From Channallabes apus (lineage: Eukaryota; Chordata; Actinopteri; Siluriformes; Clariidae), in the NCBI GenBank assembly GCA_030522415.1, contig CM060121.1, forward strand, positions 2,042,476 to 2,106,475: a stretch of 64,000 bases of DNA, in the 5' to 3' direction. The position numbers and the translations under genes are program-made. The notes beneath the pieces were generated by a model. It had not been told where the DNA came from and ran no database searches. It saw nothing but the letters and a program-made list of their open reading frames with translations. Positions 11,036 to 21,218 of the stretch are shown here, piece by piece. How positions within the stretch are numbered: the stretch's first letter is position 1; each line of letters starts with the position of its first letter.

Positions 11036-11255
11036 GGCTGAAAGCGCACCCTGTTTGTTTTCTTTATTTTATTAATGCACAAAGTTTTATTTTTAACATG
11101 TGTGCATACAAACAAAAGTAGACACTTTACAGATTCGATTAATATATCTTGTCTGTACGATCAAAACTGAAAGTGTAATTTAAGTCCTTATTGGCGTCAT
11201 CAGGGGAAAACGCCTCAAAACTCATATATGCCTGCGCGGACCCCAGAGGGTTAAG

Positions 11256-12216
11256 AGTCTCTTTAAGCCACGCCCCTTTTCCCATCTCGCTTTACAAATC
11301 TCTGGTCGTGCATGGCGTGTGTCCTCGAGAATGTTTTTAAACGACTTGAGCTGGTCATCGTGACCAATTAATGTTCATGAGATGTTAGCTAAGATGAGTT
11401 AACTTTATTTATTGTAGATGCCGCTGATCATGCTAATATGAGCACGACAAATAATACGTGAACGTCGTTGTGGTCACAAGAAAGCAGGTAAGAGAAAAGA
11501 GAATAAAAGAAGGAAAAAATGCAGATACAACGAGAATCTCGCAAAACCGACAGCAGACTTTATTCCCGCTCGGTTTACTGTACGCCAGTGAGAAGGAAGA
11601 GGAGCTGTTTTTAGAAGCTCGTCCGCTCACGAGGGTTCACCCTCCCCCCCAAAACGGTGATGCAATATTCAGAGGGAGGCGAGAGAAGATGAATGAGCCA
11701 TGTCACGGGACAGATGTGCGCAGGCAGACGGGGAGAAAAGAGAGGGCTGGGGCAAGAAAAAAAAAAAAAAAAAAAAAAAGCATCACCGGAGAGAAAGAAG
11801 TGCTGAAGTCCCACGATGTCGCGTATACACAGCTGTCTGAGGCGGCAGCGTGGCAGGAGCATCGCTCTCGCTAATGAGAATCTGACAAGAGCAAATCTCG
11901 CGCTTAGAAAAGGCTAGAGCTCGGCAAGAATTCACAGAATTGTGCTGTTATGTGGGTCTGAGTGTCTGCATTTTAACATTATTGCTTCTAGTGCGGAGCT
12001 CTAAATGGGAAAAAACACCAGGAATTAAAGCTAAGCTAGCGAATGTCACAGTAGGTGAGTTGTTAGCTTAGATAATGTTGCGTCTTCAGTAATAACATAA
12101 TAATAACATAATAATAACATAATAATACATGAATTGAATTATTAAAAGGTGATCTAATGAATGTTACAGGATAAAATAAAAGATAAAAAAAATTATATGT
12201 GAATATAATGTGTCGC
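11256..12216. other. intronic sequence with an A-run
   Basis: No gene recognised. It contains a 22-A run at about 11757-11779 and an ATAATAACATA repeat at 12095-12130. Open frames on both strands at 11433-11874 arise from low stop density in purine-rich sequence and match no family I know. Confidence 0.5.
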
Positions 12217-12218
12217 TA

Positions 12219-12725
12219 CAGTACTGTGCAAAAGTCTTGACCCCCCCTCATTTCTTTATATTAAATTGATTTAATTAAAGAATAATGGAACAAATGTTTT
12301 CCATTGACAAGTTGCAAAGTGCCTAAAGGTACAATTGAAAAACAGGTTGTTTATGTAGCAGCCTCAGCAGCGACCTCATTTCCCCTCTCGTCCGTTCCAG
12401 CCACTCAGCGTTCAGCATCAGCAGTATAACTAATCATCGACCTGGTCACCTGCACCTGTTTCTCACTGGGTCATGTTTTAAGATAAATATATATTTTTTT
12501 GCTTGAATGATTCATAGGAACAAAAAGAAAGAACATTCCTCTGAAACTGCTCAGGTACAGGCACTAATAATAAATAATGAGAGACAAAAAACTGTCCTTC
12601 AGGAAACCTTGAGAGCTATTCCATGAGACTTCATTAAGAAAGTCTAGCTCTTTGGAAGTAAAATATGAATGAATGGGGGCGGGGGGCGGGGGGGGGGGGA
12701 TCAAGACTTTCGCACAGTAGTGAAT
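12219..12725. mobile_element. non-autonomous Tc1-type element (MITE)
   Basis: The inverted ends TACTGTGCAAAAGTCTTGAC (left) and GATCAAGACTTTCGCACAGTA (right, shortened here to its match) flank about 460 bp. TA precedes the left end. This terminus is widespread among fish Tc1-like elements. No coding sequence remains inside; a G-run lies at 12676-12700 next to the right end. Confidence 0.7.
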
Positions 12726-12789
12726 ATACATAAAAAAAATAAATAAATAAAAAACAGCGCACACTGTAATATTTTGTCAGACCAGGCAA

Positions 12790-13385
12790 TGTCAAAACCT
12801 TCCTTTCTGTCCAGAGTCGCATGAAAACTCTAAGATCTTGAACTGATCAACTCCAGATCATAACACTGTCTCCAGAGGACGTGTACACTGGACACTATGC
12901 ATGATGGAGCATCGCTTCATGTTCTTCCCTTCTTACCCTGACACGCCCATCACTCTGGAATAGGATCAGTCTGGACTCATCAGGTCACATGACCTTTGTC
13001 CATCGCTCCAAAGTCCGATATTTATGCTTTCTAGCAAACTGAATTAGTCTCACTGATGAGAGGTTTTCTTAAGGACACACAGCTGTTTACTCCCTTACGT
13101 TCTCATCACACTGTGCATGTGGAAATGCTCTTACTTTCACTATAAAACATATCCGTGAGTTCTACAGTAGTGTTTTTTTACGATTTAAATGATCTCCATC
13201 GCGATCATTCAGAGCAGTTATTGTAAGAACGGTTTTCCGTCCACGTTTCTTCCTGGAAGATGATGATGTCACCACTGTCCCTCCTGGGTTTAATGATGGG
13301 TTTTATAAAGTAGGTTCTAACCCAATTTTAATAGTTTCAGAAATCTCCTTCGATGTTTTCTTTGCTTGATGGAACATTTTCGCCA
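12790..13385 (-). pseudogene. Tc1-like transposase remnant
   Basis: On the minus strand, fragments in shifting frames spell a Tc1 transposase: an N-terminal SRKKRGRKTVLTITALNDRD (basic GRPR-like linker), then FARKHKY, LERWTKVM, PDESRLILFQSDGRVRVRRE and SGDSVMIW. The DES holds the first catalytic aspartate. Stops and frameshifts occur throughout, and the C-terminal third with the other two catalytic acids is missing. No inverted repeats bracket it clearly. Confidence 0.72.
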
Positions 13386-13545
13386 CTGCTACAGGATGTG
13401 TCTCCTCACACGGCTGGTGAAGAAACAAGAAGCTCCTCACTCCATCAGTTAGGGTTAAATAACTTGTTGCAGCTGAATTGTATTAATCACTGCAGAAAAG
13501 AGAACCTTGTTGAACTTGTTAATTTTCAGTTTCTAAATTGAAACA

Positions 13546-13916
13546 GGCGGCGCGGTGGTGTAGTGGTTAGCACTGTCGCCTTGCACCTCCAGGGTCCGGG
13601 TTCGATTCCCCGGCCAGGCTCGATTCCCGTCTCTGTGTGCATGTTGTATGTTCTCCCCGTGCTTGGTGGGTTTCCTCCGGGTACTCCGGTACTCCCACAG
13701 TCCAAAGATATGCAGGTTAGGCTAATTGGCGTTCCTAAAATTGCCCGTAGTGTGTGATTGGGTGTGTGAGTGTGTGTATGTGTGTGTGCCCTGCGATGGA
13801 TTGGCACCCTGTCCAGGGTGTACCCCGCCTAGTGCCCGAAGTCTCCTGGGATAGGCTCCAGGCCCCCCGCGACCCTGAACACAGGATTAAGCGGTATAGA
13901 AGATGAATGAATGAAT
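13546..13916 (+). mobile_element. full-length DANA-type SINE
   Basis: It starts GGCGGCGCGGTGGTGTAGTG, followed by TTAGCACTGTCGCC and the B-box GGGTTCGATTCCC. The conserved central block, the TG-rich stretch (13755-13788), the CCTGTCCAGGGTGTACC block and the (GAAT)n tail follow in order. This is one of the best preserved copies in the window. No clear target duplication is visible. Confidence 0.9.
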
Positions 13917-15300
13917 AAATTTAAATAAAAAACTAGAGACGGAAATTTATCAGAAATTAAAGGGGAGGGAAATAAAATCAAACCTAACTTTGTAAATCTG
14001 AATGAGTTTATTGCCGGTACGACTATGGGGAAAGTGTAGCCATAGTTAGATGTGTATTTGTGCTGATCGATGATGTTTAGGATATCTTTTTTTCCCCTCA
14101 CGACGATTCTCAACCTGAGACGTGTGTGCGTGTCGATCGCCATGTGATACAGTGCAGTAATTACTGAGCCTCTCGCTGTCTCTCCTTCTGAAACATGAGT
14201 CTGAATTTATTTTTAACTTTCTTCCTAATCTGGCTCGAACACATCGACAAGTCACGGCAGCGAACACCGAAATACTGCTTCTTTATAAAAGTCACATGAT
14301 TTCACTGAGACCACGGCGCTGCTGAGTTCTGGCCTCTGATTGGTCAGGAGGTGTACTGCAGCATCATTAGTGACGTGTTATGGTTTCTATAGTAACGGCT
14401 CATCCACAGGGACTTGCTTGATGTGTAAAGAGGCTCTTGATTAACAATCAGGGAAGGAGTCTCCAGTGTCAGCGCTTTGTGCTTACTCAGTGATGAGCTG
14501 CGATTTATTTGTCTTAGAGAGGATTTAACTTTGATGTTACAATAAATGTCACTACAAATGGATTATAAGCATGATTTTGTTAATTAATAATAAAAAAAAG
14601 CTAATTGTTGGGACATTGCTGTGGTGAAGCAAAGTGAAAGTGTTTTATTTCTCACACTGCAGCTGTGCATCTAATACTGACTTGTGGGTGGAGCAAGAAA
14701 CAGTCTAGTCCTCTGATTCACACTCTGATTGGTCAATCTGACCCAGCCTTAAAGCCAAACAGGGTCCAGGTAATGAGCGAGATCTCCAGCCTGGTCACGT
14801 GATGCGCTGATGTGACGCAGGATGTAAAGGGATCACAGCGAGCGCTTGTAGTATTGAAAAAAATCAGTATTGATTTTGTTCATGCGGGTTTTCTCTGCTC
14901 GGGAAGCGCTGACGTAGAACAGTTTAAGATTTTTATTTTTTTGGAGAATAGAACTAACACTATTATTATTATTATTGTATTTTGGAAGTGCAAAACCTTT
15001 GACAATACAATTAATGCTGTGCCATTACTTTTCTGAGGAATACAATCCGACAGTTTTCCCCAAATTACTGTTTTTTCCTAAATGGGCCTAGGCATTGTAT
15101 CGTCCTCAATCTAGCACAAACCCCCACTAAACTTATATCAAAATGTTCGGCCTGGTCTCTTGAAGTAGCAGCAAGAATTTAGAAGTTCAGTAATGAATAT
15201 TGTGCAAAAAAGAGCATTTACAGGTTGGTGTGTACGATAGTTTGGTAATGTAGATCAGTGTGTTTGCGCTTGTGTTGATTAGTCAGTACAGTCTCAATGT
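13917..15300. other. intronic sequence without recognised features
   Basis: Only an (ATT)n run at 14958-14978 stands out. Short open frames on the minus strand at 13829-14267 begin in the SINE tail and are not supported. Confidence 0.5.
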
Positions 15301-15309
15301 TTTGACACA

Positions 15310-16793
15310 GACAGTGATGCAGTCGCTCAGGATGCTCTCGATAGTTCTTCTATAGAAGGTGGTCAGGATCGGTGGTGGAAGCTGGGCCTTTCTCAGAAAG
15401 AAGAGACGCTGTTGGGCATTCTTGTACAGGGAGCTGGTGTTGAGGGACCAGCTGAGGTCCTTCTCCAGGTGGACGCCCAGGAACTTGGTGCTTTCGACGA
15501 TCTCCACAGAGGAGCCGTCAATGCTCAGCGGAGAGTGGTCGCCTCGTGTCCTCCTAAAGTCAACAACCATCTCCTTTGTCTCGTCAACATTCAGAGACAG
15601 GTTGTTGTCTTTACACCAGTCCGTTAGCCTCTGCACTTCCTCTCTGTACGCTGACTCGTCGTTCACTACACATTAGACTTCTTGGGCACGGGGACGATGG
15701 TGGTGGCCTTGAAGCATGTGGGAACAACGGCGCTGCTCAGAGAGATGTTGAAGATGTCGGTAAGAACATCTGCCAGCTGTTCCCCACATCCTCTGAGCAC
15801 TCTGCCTGGGATGTTGTCTGGTCCAGCAGCTTTACATGGGTTGACTCTGTGTAGAGTTTTCTTCACCTCAGCTGTAGTGAGACATAGCACCTGGTCGTTC
15901 GGAGGAGGGGTGGTCTTCCTCGCTGCCACGTCGTTCTGCCTGTCGCACCGAGCGTAGAAGTTGTTCAGCGCATCTGGGAGGGAGCCGTCACCGTCACAGG
16001 CAGGTGATGTCGTCCTGTAGTTAGTGATGGCTTGTAAGCCATGCCACATGCGCCGTGTGTCGCTGCTGTCCTTGAAGTGATTGTGGATTCTCTAGGTGTG
16101 TGCGCGTTTCGCCTCTCTGGTGGCCCGAGAAAGTTCGGCCCTTGCTCTTCTAAGGGCCACCTTGTCTCCTGTTTTGAAGGCAGAGTCTCGGGTCCTCAGA
16201 AGTGCACCCACTTCCACAGTAATCCACGGTTTCTGGTTGGGTCGTGAGATGATGTTCTTGGAGACAGTGACGTCATCGGTGCACTTGTTGATGTAGCTGG
16301 TAACTGATGACGTGTACTCCTCCAAGTCAGTGAAGTCGCCGTAAATTGCAGCCTCCCTAAACATGTTCCAGTCAGTGCTCTCGAAACAGTCCTGAAGAAC
16401 AGAGATGGCTCCTGCTGGCCAGGTTTTCACCTGCTTCAGAACTGGTTTTGAACGCCTGACGAGTGGTCTGTATGCTGGAATTAGCATAACAGAGATGTGG
16501 TCTGAGTAGCCGAGGTGGGGGCGGGGCTCTGCCCGATATGTGCCCGGGATGTTTGTGTAAACAAGATCCAGCATGTTTTCCCCTCTCGTTGCAAAGTCCA
16601 CATACTGATGGAATCTAGGAAGCACTGACTTGAGATTTGCATGGTTGAAATCTCCAGCAATAATAAACAGTCCATCCGGGTGTGTATTTTGCAGTTCACT
16701 GATCTTTGTATACAGTTCCCATAGCGCTTCCTTAGCATTAGCGCTAGGTGGAGTGTACACTCCGATAATGAAAACACAAATAGGAGTTGCTCT
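15310..16793 (-). pseudogene. L2/CR1-clade LINE pol fragment with internal deletion
   Basis: On the minus strand an apurinic-endonuclease part comes first (16792-16092: [20 protein letters not shown], then [13 protein letters not shown] and [15 protein letters not shown]). A linker and the start of reverse transcriptase follow (16049-15667: [29 protein letters not shown]). The sequence then jumps to the thumb region (15666-15310: AYREEVQRLTDWCKDNNLSL, KFLGVHLEKDLSW, FYRRTIESILSDCI). The RT palm with its ADD box, roughly 200 residues, is absent, and both the 5' and the 3' ends are cut. Frames are otherwise well preserved, so the fragment is not very old. Confidence 0.88.
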
Positions 16794-16876
16794 TGTCAGA
16801 AGTGGGATTCGAACCCACGCCTCTAGGAGAGACTGCGACCTGAACGCAGCACCTTAGACCGCTCGCCCATCCTGAC
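16794..16876 (-). tRNA. tRNA-Leu(CAG)-like gene, possibly a pseudogene
   Basis: The minus strand gives an 83-nt tRNA starting GTCAGGATGGGCGAGCGGTC. The anticodon stem is CTGCG/CGCAG with loop TTCAGGT (anticodon CAG), the variable arm fits class II tRNA-Leu, and the T arm holds GGGTTCGAATCCC. The acceptor stem GTCAGGA pairs with TTCTGAC with one G-T, then discriminator A. Compared with normal tRNA-Leu(CAG), the A-box has GGGCGAG in place of GGCCGAG. The D stem GGC/GGT then cannot pair properly, so function is doubtful. No intron. A T4 run lies about 20 nt downstream. Its 3' end abuts the LINE fragment on the same strand. Confidence 0.8.
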
Positions 16877-18200
16877 ACTGCTTACGGAAAAAAAAGGTAA
16901 ATTTATTTAGGAATAAATAGGGAAGGAAAGGGTTAAGATAGGGGGGAGAAAGGGAAAGAAAAGTATTGAAGGTGTGCACGTGCAGGTCCATCAGCAGTGC
17001 CCAGCTGGCATGCAAACTGGCCCACGGATGGAGCACGCGGAGGTAGCGATAATAGATTGATGCTATTGCGCACCCAGTCACAGGCGCCATGCCATGACAG
17101 TGAATATTTGGTAATCCCCTGACTCCTACTGTAGCTCATCTGTTATTCATCTTATTGCAAAATGAGAAACATCAAAGTGCATCGAAAAAGTCTACTATTG
17201 TGGTAAAAATCATGTTGATACAAAATAATTCAGCCCTTCAGAAATGGGCCTGAAAGCACTGTAAAAATCACTCCATAGACTGTAGTGGAGATTCTACAAT
17301 AGGACACACGCGGTATCTGAGAGCTCAGTTTTGCACACACCCCCATATAACGTAATGGACAGCCGGGTCTCCTGCCGTGTTTAAACTTTAAATAGAGAAA
17401 ATTGGTCAAACCTTTTAGGAGCTACCGAAGGATGTTTGGGATCCGACCAAAACCGGATTTTCACATTCATTCTGAATTCTGGAGTCGTGTTACATCATCA
17501 GCACGTCAGTCAGACATGCAGCCACAGATGTTGCTAAACCACACCTCCTCCTTTTACACGAAGAATATTACTGAAGAATATACAGTATATAGTCTCAGTG
17601 ACCCTATGTCCTACAGGCTGATTTCACCGTTTTGCGTCACAATGTCTCTAGCTGTTGTTTGTGTAACAGTGAGGATGCGGGAAAAAGCTTTCAAAGTTAT
17701 TATGACATTTCCTGCGGTACTCTCCGATCTGACGTCTGGAGACACTTTCCTCCAGAAAGCCGGTGTTATAGGAGAGTGCTTCTTCATTCAGCGACGCAGC
17801 CGGAGCGTTTCCTGTTGAAGTTTCCGGTCGGTGGCTCACGCCGCCCCCCCGCAGGACCCGTGTTCCTCTGCTCGGTGACTGGATCCGTTTTGTAACACAC
17901 TGCACCGAACACTCCGCGGCACTGACGCAGCTTCTCCTGTTTACTCCAGGCTGTAAATCCTCCGGCTCGTGCTGGGAGCGTTGAATTCTGGGTCATGGTT
18001 TAACTGCGCGGCCTGAAGGAGTGTACTGGGGCTCTCTCAGACTGACTCGCCGGAGTCACGGGTCAGGAGGCGACAGTGTGACAGCAGTTTATTGTCAGTG
18101 AGGGATGACGGCGAGATCGTGTTTAACGGTAAACAGTAACTAATAAACAATAGAAAAACATGAAAATAATCACGTTAGCTCATCGAGTGCAGAAATAAGC
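16877..18200. other. intronic sequence, nothing recognised
   Basis: Unique-looking DNA. Open frames at 17402-17905 on both strands match no protein I know. The segment 17170-17420 has the look of a dispersed repeat but I cannot name it. Confidence 0.45.
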
Positions 18201-18204
18201 AGCA

Positions 18205-18520
18205 TATAAACCTCTCTCTCTCTCTCATTCTGTCTCTCTATCTGTCTTCTTTTTCACTGTCCCTGTCACTGTATGTTCCTGTTAGGTCTATATTTCTCTG
18301 TTTGCTTCTCTGTCTTTTTCTCTTTTGTCTCAATATCTGTCCGTCTGTCTATATTTTTCTTTCTGTCTCTGTATATCTGTTTGTCTCTTATCTGTCTGTC
18401 TCTGTCTATCTTTCTCATTTTTTGTCTCCATATATGACTCTCTCTGTCTGTCTGTTTCTCAGTCTATTTTTGTCTGTCTGTTTGTCTCCGTCTGTCTGTC
18501 TGACTCTGTGTGATGTGTGT
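18205..18520. repeat. (TCTG)n / pyrimidine-rich simple repeat
   Basis: A diverged TCTG/TCTC tract about 300 bp long. Long frames that read as Cys/Leu/Ser/Val-rich peptides are products of the repeat. Confidence 0.85.
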
Positions 18521-18606
18521 GTTAGCTGACGTCAGCCTTACACTCCACTCTCCTTCTGCACCGTTTGTCACAAGTAGTGTGTGATTTAGAGAACTCTTTC
18601 TCACTC

Positions 18607-18611
<5 letters not shown>

Positions 18612-18652
<41 letters not shown>

Positions 18653-18690
18653 AGTGTGTGTGTGAAAGAGAGTGTGTGTGTGTATGGACT
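18612..18690. repeat. (TG)n microsatellite
   Basis: About 20 TG units at 18612-18650 followed by an interrupted tract to 18682. Confidence 0.95.
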
Positions 18691-18935
18691 CATCACTCAG
18701 CATGCTTTACTGCAGGAACAGCAACACAGCGGTGATTTAAGAGCGACCTTCTGCTGAGGATTCAAATCCAGATTAGATAAAGATCCCTCGTTACCTGACG
18801 AGGTGCGGTGGAGTGTGTGTGTCTGTGTGTGTGTGAGAGAGAGAGACAGACTGCTCATGGCTGTGTGTGTGTGTTTTAGTATATATATTAGTGTGTCTAA
18901 AGTAGACACTGAGTCTCAGGCCTGAGTCTCAGTTC

Positions 18936-18936
<1 letters not shown>

Positions 18937-18974
<38 letters not shown>

Positions 18975-18994
18975 AAAGAGAGAGAGAGAGAGAG
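18937..18994. repeat. (TG)n(GA)n compound microsatellite
   Basis: About 18 TG units, then a short spacer and nine GA units. Confidence 0.95.
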
Positions 18995-19007
18995 TAGCAG
19001 GAAGAGG

Positions 19008-19440
19008 CAAAAACAGACAGAAACAATGAGTCACAGACAGACAGACAAACAGAAACAGTGAGTCACAGACAGACAGAAACAGTAAAACACAGAAAGACAG
19101 AAACAATGGCTCACAGACAGACAGACAGACATTAACAGTGAGTCACAGACAGAAACAATGAGTGACAGACAGACAGAAACTGTGATTCACAGACAGACAG
19201 ACACAGTAAAACACCGAAAGAGAGAAACAATGAGTCACAGACAGACAGAAACAGTAAAACACAGACATACAGACAGTAACAGTGAGTCACAAACAGAGAG
19301 ATAGAAACAGTCAGACAGAACCAGAAAGAGACAAGGTTAGGAGGAAAAAGAGTAATAGAGACAGAAACAGAGCGAGACCCAGACAGAGCCAGAAGAGGAA
19401 GACAAAAAAGAGGGAGACAGAAAGAGAGAGGGAGAGAGTC
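19008..19440. repeat. AGACAGAAACAGTGAGTCAC minisatellite
   Basis: Diverged tandem units built of (GACA)n, GAAACA and TGAGTCACA words, period near 35-45 bp. Five exact AP-1 sites, TGAGTCA, lie at 19027, 19059, 19139, 19231 and 19283. A minus-strand frame through it is low complexity and not a gene. Confidence 0.85.
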
Positions 19441-19486
19441 GGACAGTTCCCAGTCTAATACTCCAGGATTAATCCATCTATATATA

Positions 19487-20875
19487 CAGGTCCTTGTCAA
19501 AAAATTAGCATATTGTGATAAAGTTCATTATTTTCTGTAATGGACTGATAAACATTAGACTTTCATATATTTTAGATTCATTACACACAAACTGAAGTAG
19601 TTCAAGCCTTTTATTGTTTTAATATTGATGATTGTGACATACAGCTCATGAAAACCCAAAATCCCTATCTCAAAAAATTAGCATATCATGAAAAGGTTCT
19701 TTAAACGAGCTATTAACCTAATCATCTCAACCAACTAATTAACTCTAAACACCTGCAAAAGATTCCTGAGGCTTTTAAAAACTCCCAGCCTGGTTCATTA
19801 CTCAAAACCGCAATCATGGGTAAGACTGCCGACCTGACTGCTGTCCAGAAGGCCATCATTGACACCCTCAAGCAAGAGGGTAAGACACAGAAAGACATTT
19901 CTGAACGAATAGGCTGTTCCCAGAGTGCTGTATCAAGGCACCTCAGTGGGAAGTCTGTGGGAAGGAAAAAGTGTGGCAGAAAACGCTGCACAACGAGAAG
20001 AGGTGACCGGGCCCTGAGGAAGATTGTGGAGAAGGACCGATTCCAGACCTTGGGGGACCTGCGGAAGCAGTGGACTGAGTCTGGAGTAGAAACGTCCAGA
20101 GCCACCGTGTACAGGCGTGTGCAGGAAATGGGCTACAGGTTGCAAATTTTGCATGTCATTCGGAAATCAAGGTGCCAGAGTCTGGAGGAAGACTGGGGAG
20201 AGGGAAATGCCAAATGCCTGAAGTCCAGTGTCAAGTACCCACAGTCAGTGATGGTCTGGGGTGCCATGTCAGCTGCTGGTGTTGGTCCACTGTGTTTTAT
20301 CAAGGGCAGGGTCAATGCAGCTAGCTATCAGGAGATTTTGGAGCACTTCATGCTTCCATCTGCTGAAAAGCTTTATGGAGATGAAGATTTCATTTTTCAG
20401 CACGACCTGGCACCTGCGCACAGTGCCAAAACCACTGGTAAATGGTTTACTGACCATGGTATTACTGTGCTCAATTGGCCTGCCAACTCTCCTGACCTGA
20501 ACCCCATAGAGAATCTGTGGGATATTGTGAAGAGAAAGTTGAGAGACACAAGACACAAGAATCTGCAAAAGGATTCCCGACCAAGTATTGAGTGCAGAAC
20601 TGAACATAATTATTTGAAGGTTGACTTTTTTTGTATTAAAAACACTTTTCTTTTATTGGTCCGATGAAATATGCTAATTTTTTGAGATAGGGATTTTGGG
20701 TTTTCATGAGCTGTATGCCACAATCATCAATATTAAAACAATAAAAGGCTTGAACTACTTCAGTTTGTGTGTAATGAATCTAAATATGTGAATATATGAA
20801 AGTCTAATGTTTATCAGTACATTACAGAAAATAATGAACTTTATCACAATATGCAAATTTTTTGAGAATGACCTG
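19487..20875 (+). mobile_element. Tc1-like transposon, 1389 bp, with IR/DR ends
   Basis: The element begins CAGGTCCTTGTCAAAAAATT and ends with its inverted match, flanked by TA on both sides (19485-19486, 20876-20877). The inverted repeats are about 210 bp long. Each holds two copies of the word TCAAAAAATTAGCATAT, one at the outer edge and one at the inner edge (about 19497 and 19671 on the left). That is the IR/DR layout known from Sleeping Beauty-type elements. A few mismatches separate the two ends. The transposase inside is defective. Confidence 0.95.
19816..20667 (+). pseudogene. Tc1-like transposase, internally deleted and C-terminally truncated
   Basis: The frame is open for 283 residues, about 60 short of the usual 340. 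The N-terminus has the paired-like DNA-binding domain (LTAVQKAIIDTLKQEGKTQ, then IGCSQSAVSRHL, and the basic GRKKCGRKR linker). RATVYRRVQEMGYRL follows in the second helix-turn-helix. Between about residues 112 and 135 the sequence jumps to KCLKSSVKYPQSVMVWGAMS, so the block with the first catalytic aspartate (the DE box) is lost. The second (IFQHDLAPAHS) and third acidic positions (NSPDLNPIENLWD) remain. After KLRDTR the normal C-terminus is replaced by unrelated residues ending in the right inverted repeat. It cannot be catalytically active, but could still bind ends; that is inference. Confidence 0.93.
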
Positions 20876-20877
20876 TA

Positions 20878-21020
20878 TATTGGCCTTATTTTTCTTTGAT
20901 TAAAAAGGTTGCAAAGTGTTTTAGCTGGTGATCTCTCTCTCTCTCTATCTTTATCTGTTTGTCTCTCTTGCTACTCAGAGTTATATTATATTCAGAGGAT
21001 AAAGCTGGAAGCGACAGAAA
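20878..21020. other. intronic sequence with short (CT)n
   Basis: A short CTCTCTCTCTCTATCT run at 20934-20950; nothing else. Confidence 0.6.
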
Positions 21021-21026
21021 GACACA

Positions 21027-21029
<3 letters not shown>

Positions 21030-21071
<42 letters not shown>

Positions 21072-21174
21072 GTTAACGCCAGGTTAAATCAGTGCACAGT
21101 TGACACACTCTGTGCTGGAGAGCAGAACATCATTAATCCAACATGTCAGAGATCACAGACAATGATGCTTGCTG

Positions 21175-21216
<42 letters not shown>

Positions 21217-21218
21217 CC
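21030..21218. repeat. two (CA)n microsatellites
   Basis: CA tracts at 21030-21067 and 21176-21218, separated by 108 bp of unique sequence. Confidence 0.95.

Larger units (their letters stand above)
8206..11255 (-). mobile_element. piggyBac-like transposon remnant, interrupted by a solo LTR
   Basis: The right end reads GACCCCAGAGGGTTAA on the plus strand; inverted this is TTAA followed by CCCTCTGGGGTC, the target and terminus of fish piggyBac elements. Transposase pieces lie on the minus strand at 9549-9703 and 8706-9206. A 988-bp LTR sits in the 5' untranslated part. The left terminus is not clear; 8206 is the edge of the neighbouring SINE and only an estimate. Confidence 0.7.

Noticed and set aside
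11433..11874. Overlapping open frames on both strands
   Set aside because: Purine-rich sequence with a long A-run; no recognisable domain.
17402..17905. 138-residue frame and antisense partner
   Set aside because: No motif, no splice context and no similarity known to me.
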